Below, piece by piece: positions 23,101 to 33,430 of a stretch of 64,000 nucleotides of DNA (the stretch's first letter is position 1; each line of letters starts with the position of its first letter). The notes under the pieces are model-generated. The model was not told the DNA's origin and did no database searches. It worked only from the letters and a program-made list of their open reading frames with translations. The position numbers were made by a program, and so were the translations under genes. Location of the stretch: assembly GCA_944548615.1 (NCBI GenBank), contig OX155960.1:31577888-31641887 (forward strand), written 5' to 3'. Source of the stretch: Micropterix aruncella (Eukaryota > Arthropoda > Insecta > Lepidoptera > Micropterigidae).

Positions 23101-25782
23101 AAAAATAAAAACGCAGCTCGGTTTAAGGACCAGTACCCAGCGGCTGTAAAAATAATAGAGCGCGATTCGTACGTTGATGATTTGCTGGCGGGAGTAGACA
23201 CGTTAGAGGAAGCAAAACAAGTCATCAGGGAAATTAATTTGATTCATAAAGCTGGGAATTTCACTATGACCGGTTGGGCTTCAAATAAAAACGAGGCTTT
23301 AACCGGGATACCAGAAGAAAACCGCGCGCTCGCGCAAGTATCTCTGGAAAAGGGTGAGTTGACGTCACAACGTATATTAGGCTTGACGTGGCTACCTGCC
23401 TCTGATCAGTTAGCATTTAATGTGAGCATGGACCGCCTCAGCGAAGATCTGACGACGGGAAATAAGATTCCGTCGAAGCGGGAAGCGCTAAAATTAATAA
23501 TGCAGCTATGGGACCCAATGGGTGCGCTTTCACCGCTAACTATAAGGGCTAAACTGATCATGCAGCAGGTATGGAGTAGCCGAGTGGCCTGGGACGACGA
23601 GATCCCGAGCGATGTAGTTAAATATTGGCTCCGGTGGTTGCAAGAACTGAGATTAGCGCAAGGTGTGCGAATCTCACGTTATAATGGCGCTACCAAACAA
23701 GCAGGTGAGAAAAGGCAATTGCACGTATTCTGCGATTCGTCCGAAAAGGCGATGTGCGCCGTTGCATATGTTAGGATTACAGGCTGTAGCGGCGAGCACA
23801 AGGTATCCTTTATGGCTAGCAAAACTCGAGTGGCACCTTTGAAAGGCAAACTGACAATCCCCAGGTTAGAACTGACTGCGGCGCTGTTAGGTGCTGAACT
23901 GGCCTCAAAAATAAAACAAGAGAGCGCATTAAGTTTCGATGACGTCTTTATGTGGACAGACTCAAAAAATGTGTGGTGGTGGATTTTGTCACAAAAGGAA
24001 TGTCACCTCCAGTTTGTAGCAAATAGACTAGGTGTGATCGATGAGCTCACGTCTCCAAGACAGTGGCATTGGTTAGCAGGGAGCGACAACCCCGCTGATG
24101 ATGGCACACGGAATACCACCAAGATAGATTTAAGCCCGGAAGGTAGATGGTTCGCGGGACCTGCTTTCTTGCGTGGCAGTAGAGAACACTGGCCGCTCCA
24201 GGAGCCAACCGATCCGAAACCGGAAGAGAGAGCATTGTTAGAATTTAAGACAAAACTTGTACTAACAACGACAGAAAAAAATGAAAGCGTAATTGACATA
24301 GATAGATTTTCCCGGTACATGCGGGCGAGTCGAACCATGGCATATGTGAAAAAATTTATAGATCTGTGTAGAAAAAAAACCACGTCAAAAGTACTCGAAA
24401 GCGACGATATCGCAACCGGGAAAAAATTTCTGATCAAGGAATCACAACATCGAATTTTCGCACACGAGATAGACCTGATACGTCATCAGAAAATATTGCC
24501 GAAAGACAGCCGTCTGTTCGGATTGAACGCGTATATCGACGCGGAAGGGTTAATACGGTTAGGAGGCCGGATCGAAAATGCGAACGACACACCTTTCGAC
24601 ACAAAAAGGCCATATATATTACACGGTAAGGATAGATTCACGGTGTTGCTCGTGAAACATTTACACGAGATTAATGCTCACGGCGGCGCTGAATTAATTT
24701 TATCAGTGCTGAGAGAACAGTTTTGGGTCATTGGGGCGCGACAAACGGTGAAAAAGATCTCACGAGAATGTGTCTATTGCACTATCCGCCGCGCGAAGCC
24801 TATGACCGCACAAATGGGCCAACTCCCACCCGCGCGAATAACCACTCGAAGGCGCTGTTTCCACACTGTAGGTTTGGATGCTTTTGGGCCGTTCTTCGTC
24901 ACTAATCGAAAGAAAGTGGAAAAACGATATGGATTACTCTTCACTTGTTTTAACACGAGAGCGACCCATATCGAACTAGCTGGAGATTTGTCAACCAGCT
25001 CGGCCTTGTTAGCTATAAGACGTTTTATAGCAGCCAGGGGGAAGCCGCGGGAAATTATGAGCGACAATGCCACTGGGTTCCGCGGTGCGGACGCTGAATT
25101 AAGAAAAGTTTTGTCAGCTATCGACAACCATGAAATAAGGGATCGTCTAAGTGCCGACGAGATAAAATGGAGTTTCTCCCCTCCTTCAGGACCCCATTTC
25201 GGTGGAGTTTGGGAGAGTCAGATAAAAACGGCAAAAAAATCGTTATATGCCATATTAAAGGAGCGAGCGCCAAATGAAGATGTGCTGAGAACATTATTAT
25301 GCGAAGTCTCAGCGATGATGAACCACAGGCCGCTCACGTATATATCTCTAGATACTCGGGATGAGAGACCCCTCACACCCGCAGATTTCCTATTAGGCCA
25401 TGCAGATGATAGTACAGCGGTAGGTCAGAATAATACAACTGAGTTATCTAACAAAAATCACTGGAAACAATCGCAAATACTTGCTGATGCTTTCTGGTAC
25501 CGCTGGTCTAAAGAAGTACTTCCATTGTTGGTTAAAAGACCTAAGTGGGCGACAAAGGGAACTCCGTTAAAAATCGGAGACTTAGTAGTCCTGTTAGATC
25601 CTTCCCTAGAACGAGGAAGGTGGGCCAGAGGTCGGGTGACTCAAGTTTTCCCTGACAAAACAGGCCAAGTGCGAATAGTAGACCTATTAGTGGACGGGAA
25701 AGTGTATAGGCGCCCTGTCAGTAAACTTGTAAAAATACATACAACAGCTGATCAGGCAGAAACAACTGTCACTAATGTCTAA
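20164..25782 (+). CDS. gag-pol: BEL/Pao Gag-Pol polyprotein, intact
   Basis: An uninterrupted 1,872-aa frame starts at the ATG at 20,164. The frame is open upstream to a GTG at 20,125, but the ATG is the natural start. Residues 1-120 are a charged, probably coiled-coil region. An Ala/Gly-rich stretch follows at about 180-230. A DUF1759-like Gag region spans about 270-440. Two zinc knuckles begin at C482 (CX2CX3HX4C) and C515 (CX2CX4HX4C). The protease motif LLDAGA is at 595-600, with DAG where DSG/DTG is usual. The RT has D926 and YVDD at 1003-1006. RNase H carries D1191, E1236, D1266 and D1312/1313. The integrase has an H2C2 finger (H1501/H1506, C1536, C1539) and the catalytic triad D1572, D1634, E1684. 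A DUF5641-like end follows. These parts assemble the particle, copy the RNA and integrate the cDNA. No env is present. Confidence 0.96.
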   Translation: MDSKSTQSENPRPSSRAWSESSRRSEHVQELRAASEELRRVNLQKAKKKADKNKLDAELKKVAARRTARRAAEEIEEEADMDLQRAAMQEELDAAEEDSRHAMRMLEIVSETFGTETSSQENDRDVAGDNTAASRVSRWAEYQTPAAETSPEPWGGTFAEENGEAARRREDGGRSEPGNAAASGATMADGATVADGAANAGGAANASGAAAADNARAETKAVSAAAVKAAADTDLGTSSDGISSSSEKMIKEVCRIFSVASTKPHFAKELPSFHGNPLEFVAFKAIFKQSTDVMHLNDAQNLLRLQTALKGRAREAVTGLLLSPDNVTNIMTTLEALFGNTNLIIQRTIADLRKEKGLSDSLDADGLMRFACQIKNLVATVKSVNKLEHLYNPDLLASLVAKLPKNLLTLWLADRGRVGLNDPVLVYFALWLEKLAISAQDAGLCTAELPRKSYDNPRDKRQKETGSKKYILHTQGKEDPKCPRCEKSHYLNKCEEFKNLTLASRWDEIKKMRRCFKCLGHNHGRKSCSAYKRFPKGKYHYLLTAPPPANEADIAAAPRASSEVVANAVSGNQVILQVLPITVVGTRGRKTLYALLDAGATVSLIDQSVAIELGIRGPTQGLQLSGIGNMRESNSSAEAVSFKVRGDLGKKEYVVRAYSVASLNLPEVKCVISAQRPIGGMVRSTQATTLKPDLLLGANCWELIVSRGLKMVDGGLSVSKTLLGWVAIGGNNALERDIRYPALCLNQENEPSLDKLLEENLKLEYDWPQKKRKLQADVRAEKILEDTTSFKNGVWETGLLWKEVNFSVPDNRDMAMTRLRSVERKMDSDRLYGEKYCQQIERYLAEGYASEVEEKQLKNRPRVLFLPHLGVIHPAKKDKIRVVHDAASSGAGGSLNSMLLGGPDYLNSILGILLRFRENAIAFTADIRDMYLRIKVREEDSFSQLFLWRGFQRESPPKILKMDCLIFGSCSSPASAIYVKNKNAARFKDQYPAAVKIIERDSYVDDLLAGVDTLEEAKQVIREINLIHKAGNFTMTGWASNKNEALTGIPEENRALAQVSLEKGELTSQRILGLTWLPASDQLAFNVSMDRLSEDLTTGNKIPSKREALKLIMQLWDPMGALSPLTIRAKLIMQQVWSSRVAWDDEIPSDVVKYWLRWLQELRLAQGVRISRYNGATKQAGEKRQLHVFCDSSEKAMCAVAYVRITGCSGEHKVSFMASKTRVAPLKGKLTIPRLELTAALLGAELASKIKQESALSFDDVFMWTDSKNVWWWILSQKECHLQFVANRLGVIDELTSPRQWHWLAGSDNPADDGTRNTTKIDLSPEGRWFAGPAFLRGSREHWPLQEPTDPKPEERALLEFKTKLVLTTTEKNESVIDIDRFSRYMRASRTMAYVKKFIDLCRKKTTSKVLESDDIATGKKFLIKESQHRIFAHEIDLIRHQKILPKDSRLFGLNAYIDAEGLIRLGGRIENANDTPFDTKRPYILHGKDRFTVLLVKHLHEINAHGGAELILSVLREQFWVIGARQTVKKISRECVYCTIRRAKPMTAQMGQLPPARITTRRRCFHTVGLDAFGPFFVTNRKKVEKRYGLLFTCFNTRATHIELAGDLSTSSALLAIRRFIAARGKPREIMSDNATGFRGADAELRKVLSAIDNHEIRDRLSADEIKWSFSPPSGPHFGGVWESQIKTAKKSLYAILKERAPNEDVLRTLLCEVSAMMNHRPLTYISLDTRDERPLTPADFLLGHADDSTAVGQNNTTELSNKNHWKQSQILADAFWYRWSKEVLPLLVKRPKWATKGTPLKIGDLVVLLDPSLERGRWARGRVTQVFPDKTGQVRIVDLLVDGKVYRRPVSKLVKIHTTADQAETTVTNV

Positions 25783-26123
25783 GTGGAAAAAGCGAAAGTC
25801 TATTCGTCACAGTAGAAAATAAAAATAGTCTAGCTAGAATTTAAAAGTGAAAACGCAAGTTGACGTTTGTCTCGTAAGAAATGAAAAACGAAAGTTAACG
25901 GAAAGCGGTACATATTCTAAGTAGAATGATGAGAAATTCTCATAGGTTGAATAAGAAAGATCCGTCACCTCACTAGACCAATAAGGAAAATTGAATATGA
26001 CAGTTAGATAAGTAGAATCCCATAGGTGAATGAGTAAAAAATAAGACTGGATTATGTAAATAAGATGTAAATTAGGTAAACCAAATAGATGGAGACAGGA
26101 GCCAATGAGGCTCAGAGCCCATT
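25783..26123 (+). other. 3' untranslated part of the BEL element
   Basis: About 340 purine-rich bases lie between the Gag-Pol stop and the polypurine tract. There is no ORF of note, no env-like frame and no recognisable motif. It probably acts as 3' leader sequence of the genomic RNA. Confidence 0.7.
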
Positions 26124-26135
26124 GGGGGGGGGGAA
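26124..26135 (+). promoter_or_regulatory. Polypurine tract for plus-strand priming
   Basis: A run of ten G followed by AA lies immediately before the TG of the 3' LTR. This is the position where RNase H leaves a purine primer for plus-strand DNA synthesis. It is G-only rather than mixed purine, which is distinctive. Confidence 0.85.
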
Positions 26136-27557
26136 TGGTTCAGAATATCCGAAAGAGCGGACGCCAGGGTCGATAAATCTTCCCTAAAAGTGAGACCCTC
26201 TTACAAAGGGTAGGAAACATAATTAGTCACGGACGCCGAGGATATGAGATTCCTTGAAAAATAGCTGATAACTCAAAGGAAAGGACAGAAAGGGGCTATA
26301 AAATATAAAATAAACGAGCGGTCGACCCTGAAACACGAGAATCCAGGGACCGACAACGTTCCCATTCAAAATAAATCGTGAAAAGGACCCCTTAGTAACA
26401 CATGGTAACGATAAATTCCCTGGCGAGGCGACTGGCAAAAGACTACGAAATAAAAACCGTGGACGTTACAAAAAATCATACATACTCCAAATCCCACAAT
26501 TCCCCCTAGAAATAATATAGTTTAAAATGTAAAGAAACTTGCATGATTAATTAATTAAGCATAGCATATAGTATTTCGTTTAATGTAAAGTAAAGCGCTA
26601 GGAGAGACAACTTAATTAGCCTAATTAACGATCTAACATTAATATTAACTTGTTACTAATGACCTGAAACTAACCTATGTTTAAGACAATATGTACTCGG
26701 GAACGGTGGCGTTTGCGACGAGAATCTGTAATAACAATAATAATAATAATGCTTTATTTAAGAGGAAGTAGTACGAAAATTATGTCTTAAAAAACTACCC
26801 AACTAGGTTCATGCCTGTACTAGGGTAGATTCTTTTCTTTTAAATTAAGCAAATAATATGTCTATAAAATGTTTAAATGTACGACAGAGACAACTAGTGT
26901 ATTCGCTTCTCGCTCTAGCGTGCAAGCGAGGAAGCATGATCGCGATGTCTCTCTCAAACGGGGTTGCATCTGTTATGCGCCCTGTCTCGTTATTGGACAA
27001 AACGTGTGCGGCGCAGTAATAGGGGTGTGTTTAGAAATTTCTGGAAGGATCTAGACCAATGAGAGGTAAGGGCGGTCGCTATCTTAAAAAAAATGTAATG
27101 GCGATCGACGACAGAAAAGAGCGAAAGCTTCAGTTGTAAATTGGCAAAGGATCAGCGTGAACGCGCCGCGATCCAAGCACCGGGACTTAGTAGTAAATTA
27201 TAAGTACTCGGAACTCAATGTAAAAGTAAAGATAAGTGACCGAATAAAAGAAAGTCTCGCGAATAAAAAGTGTTTATTTTCGACGGAAGCTTATCCTGCG
27301 TGACCTGAGGAAAGTGAGGTTCTATCACGGAAGCCTCTCGCTGAACAAATTTCCTTGTGAGGTTGGAATCCACCAATCGTTCGAGACAACCACCCCTGAG
27401 AGAAAAAACAACCTAGCTGGTGAGTGATTACCATTTGAATACAGTCCAAGGTGAAAACCATTGAAGATAATCGAAGGGGTAATTACCCAGCACAAAGGGG
27501 GTCGCGTAAATTCACAAGTAAAGTGGGTTTATGCAAACCGGGTAAAAATCCCAACCA
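26136..27557 (+). repeat. 3' LTR of the BEL/Pao element
   Basis: This is the second LTR, following the polypurine tract and ending in CA directly before the 3' copy of the ATCTG target duplication. At reverse transcription both LTRs are made from one template, so near-complete identity with 18,659-20,080 implies recent insertion. The AATAAA signals near 27,243 and 27,262 in this copy would serve for polyadenylation of the element transcript. Confidence 0.96.
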
Positions 27558-27562
27558 ATCTG
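27558..27562. repeat. Target-site duplication (right) of the BEL element
   Basis: ATCTG directly follows the 3' LTR and matches 18,654-18,658. It marks the outer edge of the insertion; unrelated host sequence follows. Confidence 0.95.
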
Positions 27563-28755
27563 CGATAAATCAAATGGTTGTGATTATGATTATTCAAGTT
27601 TTGCATATATGAAATCTAAATTAATTTTCGATGTCGGTTGGGCTAACTTCACGCACGTGGAATCGCGTGCGTAGCGCGTCGCATTCGAGTTCAACGCACG
27701 GTGGGGTGCAGGCAGTGGAAGCCGGAAACGGCTCGTCTGGAAATTGAAAAGAAAAGCGCTGCAACCCCCCGCAGGCACGCGGATGACGGATGTACGTTTA
27801 AGCGAATAAATACATCAACGTGAGCTGCACTTACAAACAGACAGGCTTCGCGTCGCACCGTGGAACTCAGCGCCCGAGGGCAGAGAAGGAAAAAGTACCT
27901 AACTATGCGGACGTGAACTCTTTCTCCACGAATCGAATTGTCTTTCTCTTGTGGTTTCTCTGTTATCGGAGGTTGGTAATGATATTTTATTTAATTTAAT
28001 TTGCTCCAACATGCTGGATCCCCCGGAAAGTTTTAACGACTTGTGTCGGTTTTTACTGGTTTTACAGGTCGGTTTTTAGTAATCAGGCTTTAAATACAAT
28101 GTTGAACAACGGACTCTACTCCCACACCAATCCACACTGGAACTATTTATACTGTGTATTCAAATACATTTTAGTTTTAATCATTCCCATTGTCCTGATT
28201 TATATTTATATATGTCTTGATTTTTTTTTTGTAGTTTAATTTTTAGATTATTATTGATATTTTTATTTTTAGTGTCATTTTTCCGACTGAGTAGGTATTA
28301 GTTTGATAATTTCAATTTTAATATATTTATTCGACTATAATTTTCATTGCAACTTTATTATTTCAAAACTTAATTTTATATACCCAATTTTGCATATTCA
28401 TATATTTTATTGTATTGTTTTTAAGAAGATTAATTTTCTTCTTTTTTTAAATTAAATTTTAAAATTTTAGTAATACTTAATTATGTTAATTTTAATGATT
28501 TATAAAATATTAATTCAATTTGTTTTTTATTGCTTTTTTAAAATCATACAAGTTTAGTACAAATACATGTTTAATTACAAATATATATTCCGTGCCACAT
28601 ATCGCACCACTTGATATGCAATCAATCTTGACTTTTACTTAATTTGCTGGGTAGATTGATGATGCATGCTAAAATTGAAAGGCTATCCAAAGCGACATCT
28701 GAAAAGTCATAACTTCACAATTTACCAGAAAATAATGACTGACGAAAAATATCTT
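27563..28755. other. No gene recognised; CpG-containing patch at 27,640-27,910
   Basis: Right flank of the BEL insertion. The first 350 bases are GC-richer with many CpGs and could be an old promoter or unique sequence. From 27,980 to 28,760 it is extremely AT-rich with no motif. Confidence 0.4.
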
Positions 28756-28759
28756 TAAA

Positions 28760-29860
28760 CTTTCAGTTTTGAGTAAGCTGTTTGAAAAGATCATCTATTC
28801 ACAGCTATACACTTACATCGCGCTATTTCTGCCTACAAAGCAACAAGGGTACCTAAAGCAACGATCGGTAGTTTCTAATCTGGCGGAGTTCACCAATTTT
28901 ATCTTGAGTGCGATGAACAAACGGAAACAAGTGGACGCCATCTACACCGACTTTGCGAAGGCGTTTGACCGCGTTAGACATCCTATTCTCTTAAGTAAGC
29001 TAAAAAGGCTAGGAGTCCACGGAGATCTATAGAGGTGGCTATTATCATATGTAGCTGACCGTCATTAAGCTGTGGCTGTTGGAGGATTCAGGTCGAACTT
29101 TGCATCAATTCCATCTAGAGTAACGCAGGGTTCACATCTGGGTCCTCTGCTCTTCAACGTCTATCTTATCAACGTCGTCTTTTAGCTGGTCGTCACATTT
29201 TATACGCGGATGACCTGAAAATCTACGCTGAGATAACTGACGTGGCAAACTGCCTCCGGTTACAGATGGATATAGACCGCCTGTCACACTACTGTGTACT
29301 TAATAAACTCTCCCTAAATGCTACTAAATGTAACAGTATAAGCTTCAGTCGTAAGAAAAACTTGGTGAAGTTTAGTTATCACATTAATGGTGACGTGATC
29401 CTTAATGTAAAATGTATTCCCGACCTCAGAGTATAAATTGGTCATAAGTTGCTGTTCGATCAGCATGAATAAAGTATGGCTATTCGAGCTTTGAGAACAT
29501 TAGGATTTGTAACCCGTATCTCAAGACCTTTTTCTAATATAAATGTCCTGAAGATGTTATATTTCTCTTACTTTTGCAGTACCTACCGTGGAATTTGCGT
29601 CCTCAATTTGTAATCCGAAATTTTCGGTCTCCAGAAGCTTGATAGAATGTATAAAAAGTGCGTTTTTTAAAACACATTAATTTTCGCGGACGTTTGGGTC
29701 TTCCTACGTACGAGAGCAGACTGGATCACTTCGGTATCCAAGCTCTAGAAGACCGACGGACAGCGGCTGATATGGTACTGTTACAAAAATATATCCACAA
29801 TACCATAGATACTCCATACTATGTCGAAAACTTACGTTTTTCGTTCCACCGCGATTAATT
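28760..29860 (+). pseudogene. Jockey/CR1-like LINE ORF2 fragment
   Basis: Begins within the fingers region (SKLFEKIIYSQLY), then IYTDFAKAFDRVRHPILLSK, a TQGSHLGPLLFNVY block, LYADDLKIYAEI (catalytic YADD), LSLNATKCNSISFSR, a RALRTLGFVTR-like stretch, and a C-terminal LGLPTYESRLD...LEDRRTAADM block. The order matches jockey/CR1-type ORF2. Stops at about 29,029 and 29,066 and several frameshifts inactivate it. The endonuclease and ORF1 are absent, consistent with 5' truncation. It is the best preserved LINE relic in the window. Confidence 0.9.
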
Positions 29861-30478
29861 GTTATTCTTCCTAATCACTTCCAATTCCCTACTTTCCCCA
29901 GCGGCTTTCATTGTAATTTTATATTTAATATGAACTTAGAATTTTTAAGTATATACGCTAATATCTCTTTAAAATGTTACTTTCGCAGGAAACGATTATC
30001 GGCATAATGTTTTTATTTTTTTCTATGTTTATGTAAAAGTACGTATTTTGTATGCGCTGTATGTTTCCCGAAATAAAAAAAAGAGAAAAGAAGCAACACT
30101 CCCAATACGTATTACAATACCAAATCCAGGAAAGGACTACTATCAACGCAATAAAAATTACGCGAATTGTTATAGGTCACAGACACCTACAAACTTTTCC
30201 CGGATATTGTGAGAACGAGAATGGGAAAATCCTCAACAACTCAGTTATTTCATTTCATTCACTCATCCTCTATATATGTTAGAATAGCGGTAGGCAACCT
30301 TATTGTGAAATGCGTACCTATTTAGATTATTTGATTTTGTTTTAAGGTGGCCGAAGGGGGGGGGGGGGGGGGGAGGGGGTAGGTTAGATGCTGAACCTTA
30401 GGTTAGATGTTGAAACTTTGAATAAGACACCTCAAGCAAAAAAATAATTTTCGACACGGCGCGATATGAATACGAAAT
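29861..30478. other. No gene recognised; G-run at 30,356-30,375
   Basis: AT-rich. A near-pure G run at about 30,356-30,375, followed by a GGTTAGATG repeat, is the only feature. Confidence 0.5.
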
Positions 30479-31115
30479 TTGACTACATACTTAGTAAAAC
30501 AAACTACAAAACCTTTCTTAATAATCGAGAAGGCTTCAGATTGGATTATGGAGGTCGATTCGGTCTCTAAGCAGTATAAATTCCCTGAAAGTCTCATATG
30601 CATAGCCCTCCGTCCAGATATAACTGTCTCTCTTTTACTCTCTCTTTACTCTCTATCTCATTGTACTCTTATTGTAGAATTAACTTTTCTATAGGAATGA
30701 AATATTTAAAAAGATCACGAGTACAAATTAAATAAATACCATGATCTTGCAAATGCCGTCACCCGGAATGGCATCACTGTTCACTTTCACGCGGTGCAAG
30801 TTGGCGCTCGTGGCCTGCCAGCTAAATCTCTGTTTCACCACTTTAAAGACCTTTCCAGAAAAATAATCAACTCTTTTCTAGAAAATTATCTAAAGCCGCG
30901 ATTTCGGCATCACAAAATCTATGGCTACGAAGGAGGAGTGAATGGATGGTAAGGTGAACGCTCACATGTGGCAAGACAGCTGTCCTAAACCTACCACAAC
31001 CGGTCGTTAGTCCGGAATCCACCGCCCACCCCCCCAGAAGTGTAAAAAAAATAGTTTTATGATGGGCCCGATTTTGGTCGGTGAATTCCATGGCTGCTCC
31101 GTTCGTATTTTATTT
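30479..31115 (+). pseudogene. Transposon-type ORF 3' end, copy B
   Basis: Collinear with 14,570-15,175 at nucleotide level, including AAACCTTTCTTAATAATCGA, GAGTACAAATTAAATAAATA and the same 3' end at GCTCCGTTCGTAT. It carries extra indels, including an added CTCTC-rich stretch at about 30,630-30,650, which break the frame. The Leu codon here where copy A has TGA shows which state is ancestral. Confidence 0.6.
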
Positions 31116-31439
31116 TTATTTTATTTATATAACATAATAGCTATCTCATTCTCATTTTTACATAAAGTTTATTATCAATACATTCTAAAAAGTGGCAACA
31201 CCGAAGAACTTAAAATTTGGCGGCGGCTAGGGTAGGCCGGCTTTACAATATATTATCATTCCAAATATCGTTGGACATCACTCAACACACTCAAGCGCTC
31301 TTCGATACGAAATAATTCGAGATTTTTGATCATTTTTCGAATTTTTAAACTCAGTTGACAGCTTAGATTGAATTTCGGGAGCAACTAGGGAGTAGAGACA
31401 GAGCGAGCCTGGTGCGGTGGCACGGGCACACCCGTCAAC

Positions 31440-31736
31440 AAGTCAAAAAAACAAACAAAATGTATAGGCTGCACCCGTGTTTAAAATTTTGGCATAGCCC
31501 TGCGGACATCACGCACTTTACGTAGATGGAGTTGCCCTCACACCCGAATGGGGAGCGCCCTGAACTCTCAGTTCGTCTAACTGCGATGCCCAGTGCGGCA
31601 CGAAAATACAAAATGCTGGAAAGCATTCCTTTCTACTGACTAGGTCAGAGTACCGAAAGGGATACCCACGTATGGGCCACTCCCCGCGTTCCAGCAGTTC
31701 TTCCCTGGCGTCTGACAGCAACGACTACAACCAAAG
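31440..31736 (-). pseudogene. LINE C-terminal part, downstream half
   Basis: Minus strand encodes SLLSDAREELLERGEWPIRG then YPFRYSDLVSRKECF, typical of the last part of R1/jockey-type ORF2 proteins. Its first codons at 31,729-31,736 (TSD copy) continue the frame interrupted at 32,519-32,526 by the hAT element. A 3' untranslated tail may continue to about 31,120. Confidence 0.8.
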
Positions 31737-32518
31737 CAGTGGCGGCGCTAGACCACACTTGGACGTCGGCGAAATTAGGTTCGCGAGGCCTTTTCTATTT
31801 CCCAGTCAAAAAGAAAACGTTAGATTACATGAGCCGAATTATAGTGATACTAATGTATGAGTAAACGAGTTTTATTGCTAATCAAATGATGTTAAAAATT
31901 ACACAAATAGAAATTAAAATAGACGAGCTTTTCGGCTTTTGGCCTCACTGAACTTTTTCAGGATGATGTCATAGCTAATACTAGCCGCTATTTCAGCTTC
32001 AATTGATAGAATTGACAACGCAGATAGTCTCTCTTGGGTCATCGTGCTTCTTGAGAAGCACTTTGAGAAGCTTCTCTCAGCAGAAGCTGTACTGACGGGA
32101 ACTATGAGTATGATTCTAATTGCTATGTAAACATTTGGATATATTTCTTCCAAATTATTTTCTAAAATGTACTGAATGAGTTGTTTCGCGTCGTTGACAG
32201 AGTCAAGTGAATTCGCTTTTAAAAGCTGTAGCTCTTCATATATGTAACTCGAAAGGCTGTATGTCACTGTTTTCGCCGTCGCCTTCCCGCAGTAAATCAT
32301 TACAATGCTTGAGAAGGTCCTCTTTGGATATCGATTTCAATCATCCGGATAATACCCCTAAAGTACTACTTACTCACTCACTTCACTCACGCAAGTGTAT
32401 GAAAATAAATAAGAATAAATAAATAAATTTTAAATAATTTATAAAACTTTTGCGAGGTCCCCTCAGGTGCGAGGCCGTCGGCGGTCGCCGACGTCGCCGA
32501 CGCCTAGCGCCGCCACTC
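31737..32518. mobile_element. hAT element, internally deleted, nested in a LINE
   Basis: The tips are CAGTGGCGGCGCTAG and, inverted, GAGTGGCGGCGCTAG. An exact 8-bp duplication AACCAAAG flanks it (31,729-31,736 and 32,519-32,526), the size hAT transposases make. The 782-bp body keeps only the C-terminal part of a transposase on the minus strand, so it is non-autonomous. It lies within a minus-strand LINE frame. Confidence 0.93.
31914..32350 (-). pseudogene. hAT transposase C-terminal (dimerisation) fragment
   Basis: The 128-aa frame includes LEEIYPNVYIAIRIILIVPV, then STASAERSFSK and STMTQERLSALSILSIE, which is the hAT C-terminal dimerisation domain. Upstream, in a shifted frame, a SKEDLLKHCNDL-like stretch continues it, so there is at least one frameshift. 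The N-terminal BED finger and the catalytic core are gone. Confidence 0.9.
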
Positions 32519-33000
32519 AACCAAAGTATGTGTTCAGCAGTCTGACGACTATCACCACACAAACACCAAGGATCCTTGGCGAGCCATAGGTCAAAATATT
32601 TGTCTCTGAATTCACCGTAGCCCTCGAGTATCTGTGTGGTGTGTGTTGCTTACCATATCGTAAGAGACTGCCGTTTCCCATCCTGATGTCGACCGCCGAC
32701 AAGAAACAGTGCGTTAAGCAGCTCTTGGAACTGGTATCCCATATCTCCCGTAATACTCTAAAGCTCTTCGAATGAAACGCGTGTACACAATCGATCAACC
32801 TGGTAGTGCCGATAATAATAGAGTGGTACTACACCACGTGACCCTTATGGGTCTATAAAATGGTTGCAAACTCCAGTACCTCGAGATATGCAGGAAGCAC
32901 ACCGGCGATAGCTGGAAGCGCCAATGTCGAAGTTGAACGATAAGCAACCCACATCGCAATCAACAGGAGAGCCGTTCTTCCATCCTCAGAAAAGGTCTTG
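32519..33000 (-). pseudogene. LINE C-terminal part, upstream half
   Basis: Minus strand, upstream of the hAT insert, contains a YRSTSTLALPAIAGVLPAYL block and then DPWCLCGDSRQTAEHILW, the CxC...H zinc-finger-like motif near the end of R1/jockey-type ORF2. Several frameshifts and stops are present. Together with 31,440-31,736 it is one element split by the hAT copy. Confidence 0.82.
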
Positions 33001-33143
33001 CTAGTCCACTCACGAGCAGTTTATGTAATCTGGGGGACGAAAATGCCACGATAACTTTACAGACATGCCGGCTTCCGGCAACTAACTACCTAAATTTTAC
33101 CTTTTGTTTTTCCAATTTTGTTACTATTTATGATGCCGCCTAG

Positions 33144-33430
33144 CAGGGGTTGCGAAAATTTAATAATGATCTGGACCGTTTCCATGATCACCTTAAAAAT
33201 TACATCTGCATAGTATTATTTCTAGGTTGGTACTTACTTCTTTGCTCGAACTCAGCTGTAATTTTAAGGACTATTCAGAAGACATTCGAAGCGTGTAATG
33301 TACATATTTTGTGTCTATGTTTCATACCCTTAGGCTAAATACAGGTCAATATAAAATTGATGTCTGTGTGCCATAAGAAACACCTCCGCGTGCCACTGGT
33401 GGCACGTGTGCCGCGGGTTTGCTACCGCTG
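33144..33430. mobile_element. Possible hAT-type MITE
   Basis: Left tip CAGGGGTTGCGAAAA and inverted right tip CAGCGGTAGCAAACC resemble each other and hAT tips. The right part is GC-rich with a GTGCCACTGGTGGCAC palindrome at about 33,391-33,406. The 8-bp flanks do not match clearly, so the call is tentative. Confidence 0.4.

Larger units (their letters stand above)
18659..27557 (+). mobile_element. Complete BEL/Pao LTR retrotransposon
   Basis: This is an 8,899-bp element bounded by two 1,422-bp direct LTRs (offset 7,477 bp) that begin TG and end CA. The 5-bp sequence ATCTG flanks both ends (18,654-18,658 and 27,558-27,562) as a target-site duplication. Inside are a probable primer binding site just after the 5' LTR, one long Gag-Pol ORF and a G-rich polypurine tract immediately before the 3' LTR. 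The ORF has the BEL/Pao domain order (DUF1759-type Gag, zinc knuckles, DUF1758-type protease, RT, RNase H, H2C2 and DDE integrase, DUF5641-like tail). There is no env ORF. I saw no LTR differences and no frame breaks, so it is recent and plausibly autonomous. It lies in AT-rich sequence with no other recognised repeat at the junctions. Confidence 0.97.

Noticed and set aside
25783..26123. A short env or accessory frame in the BEL 3' region
   Set aside because: No open frame of useful length and no signal peptide or membrane segment is present.
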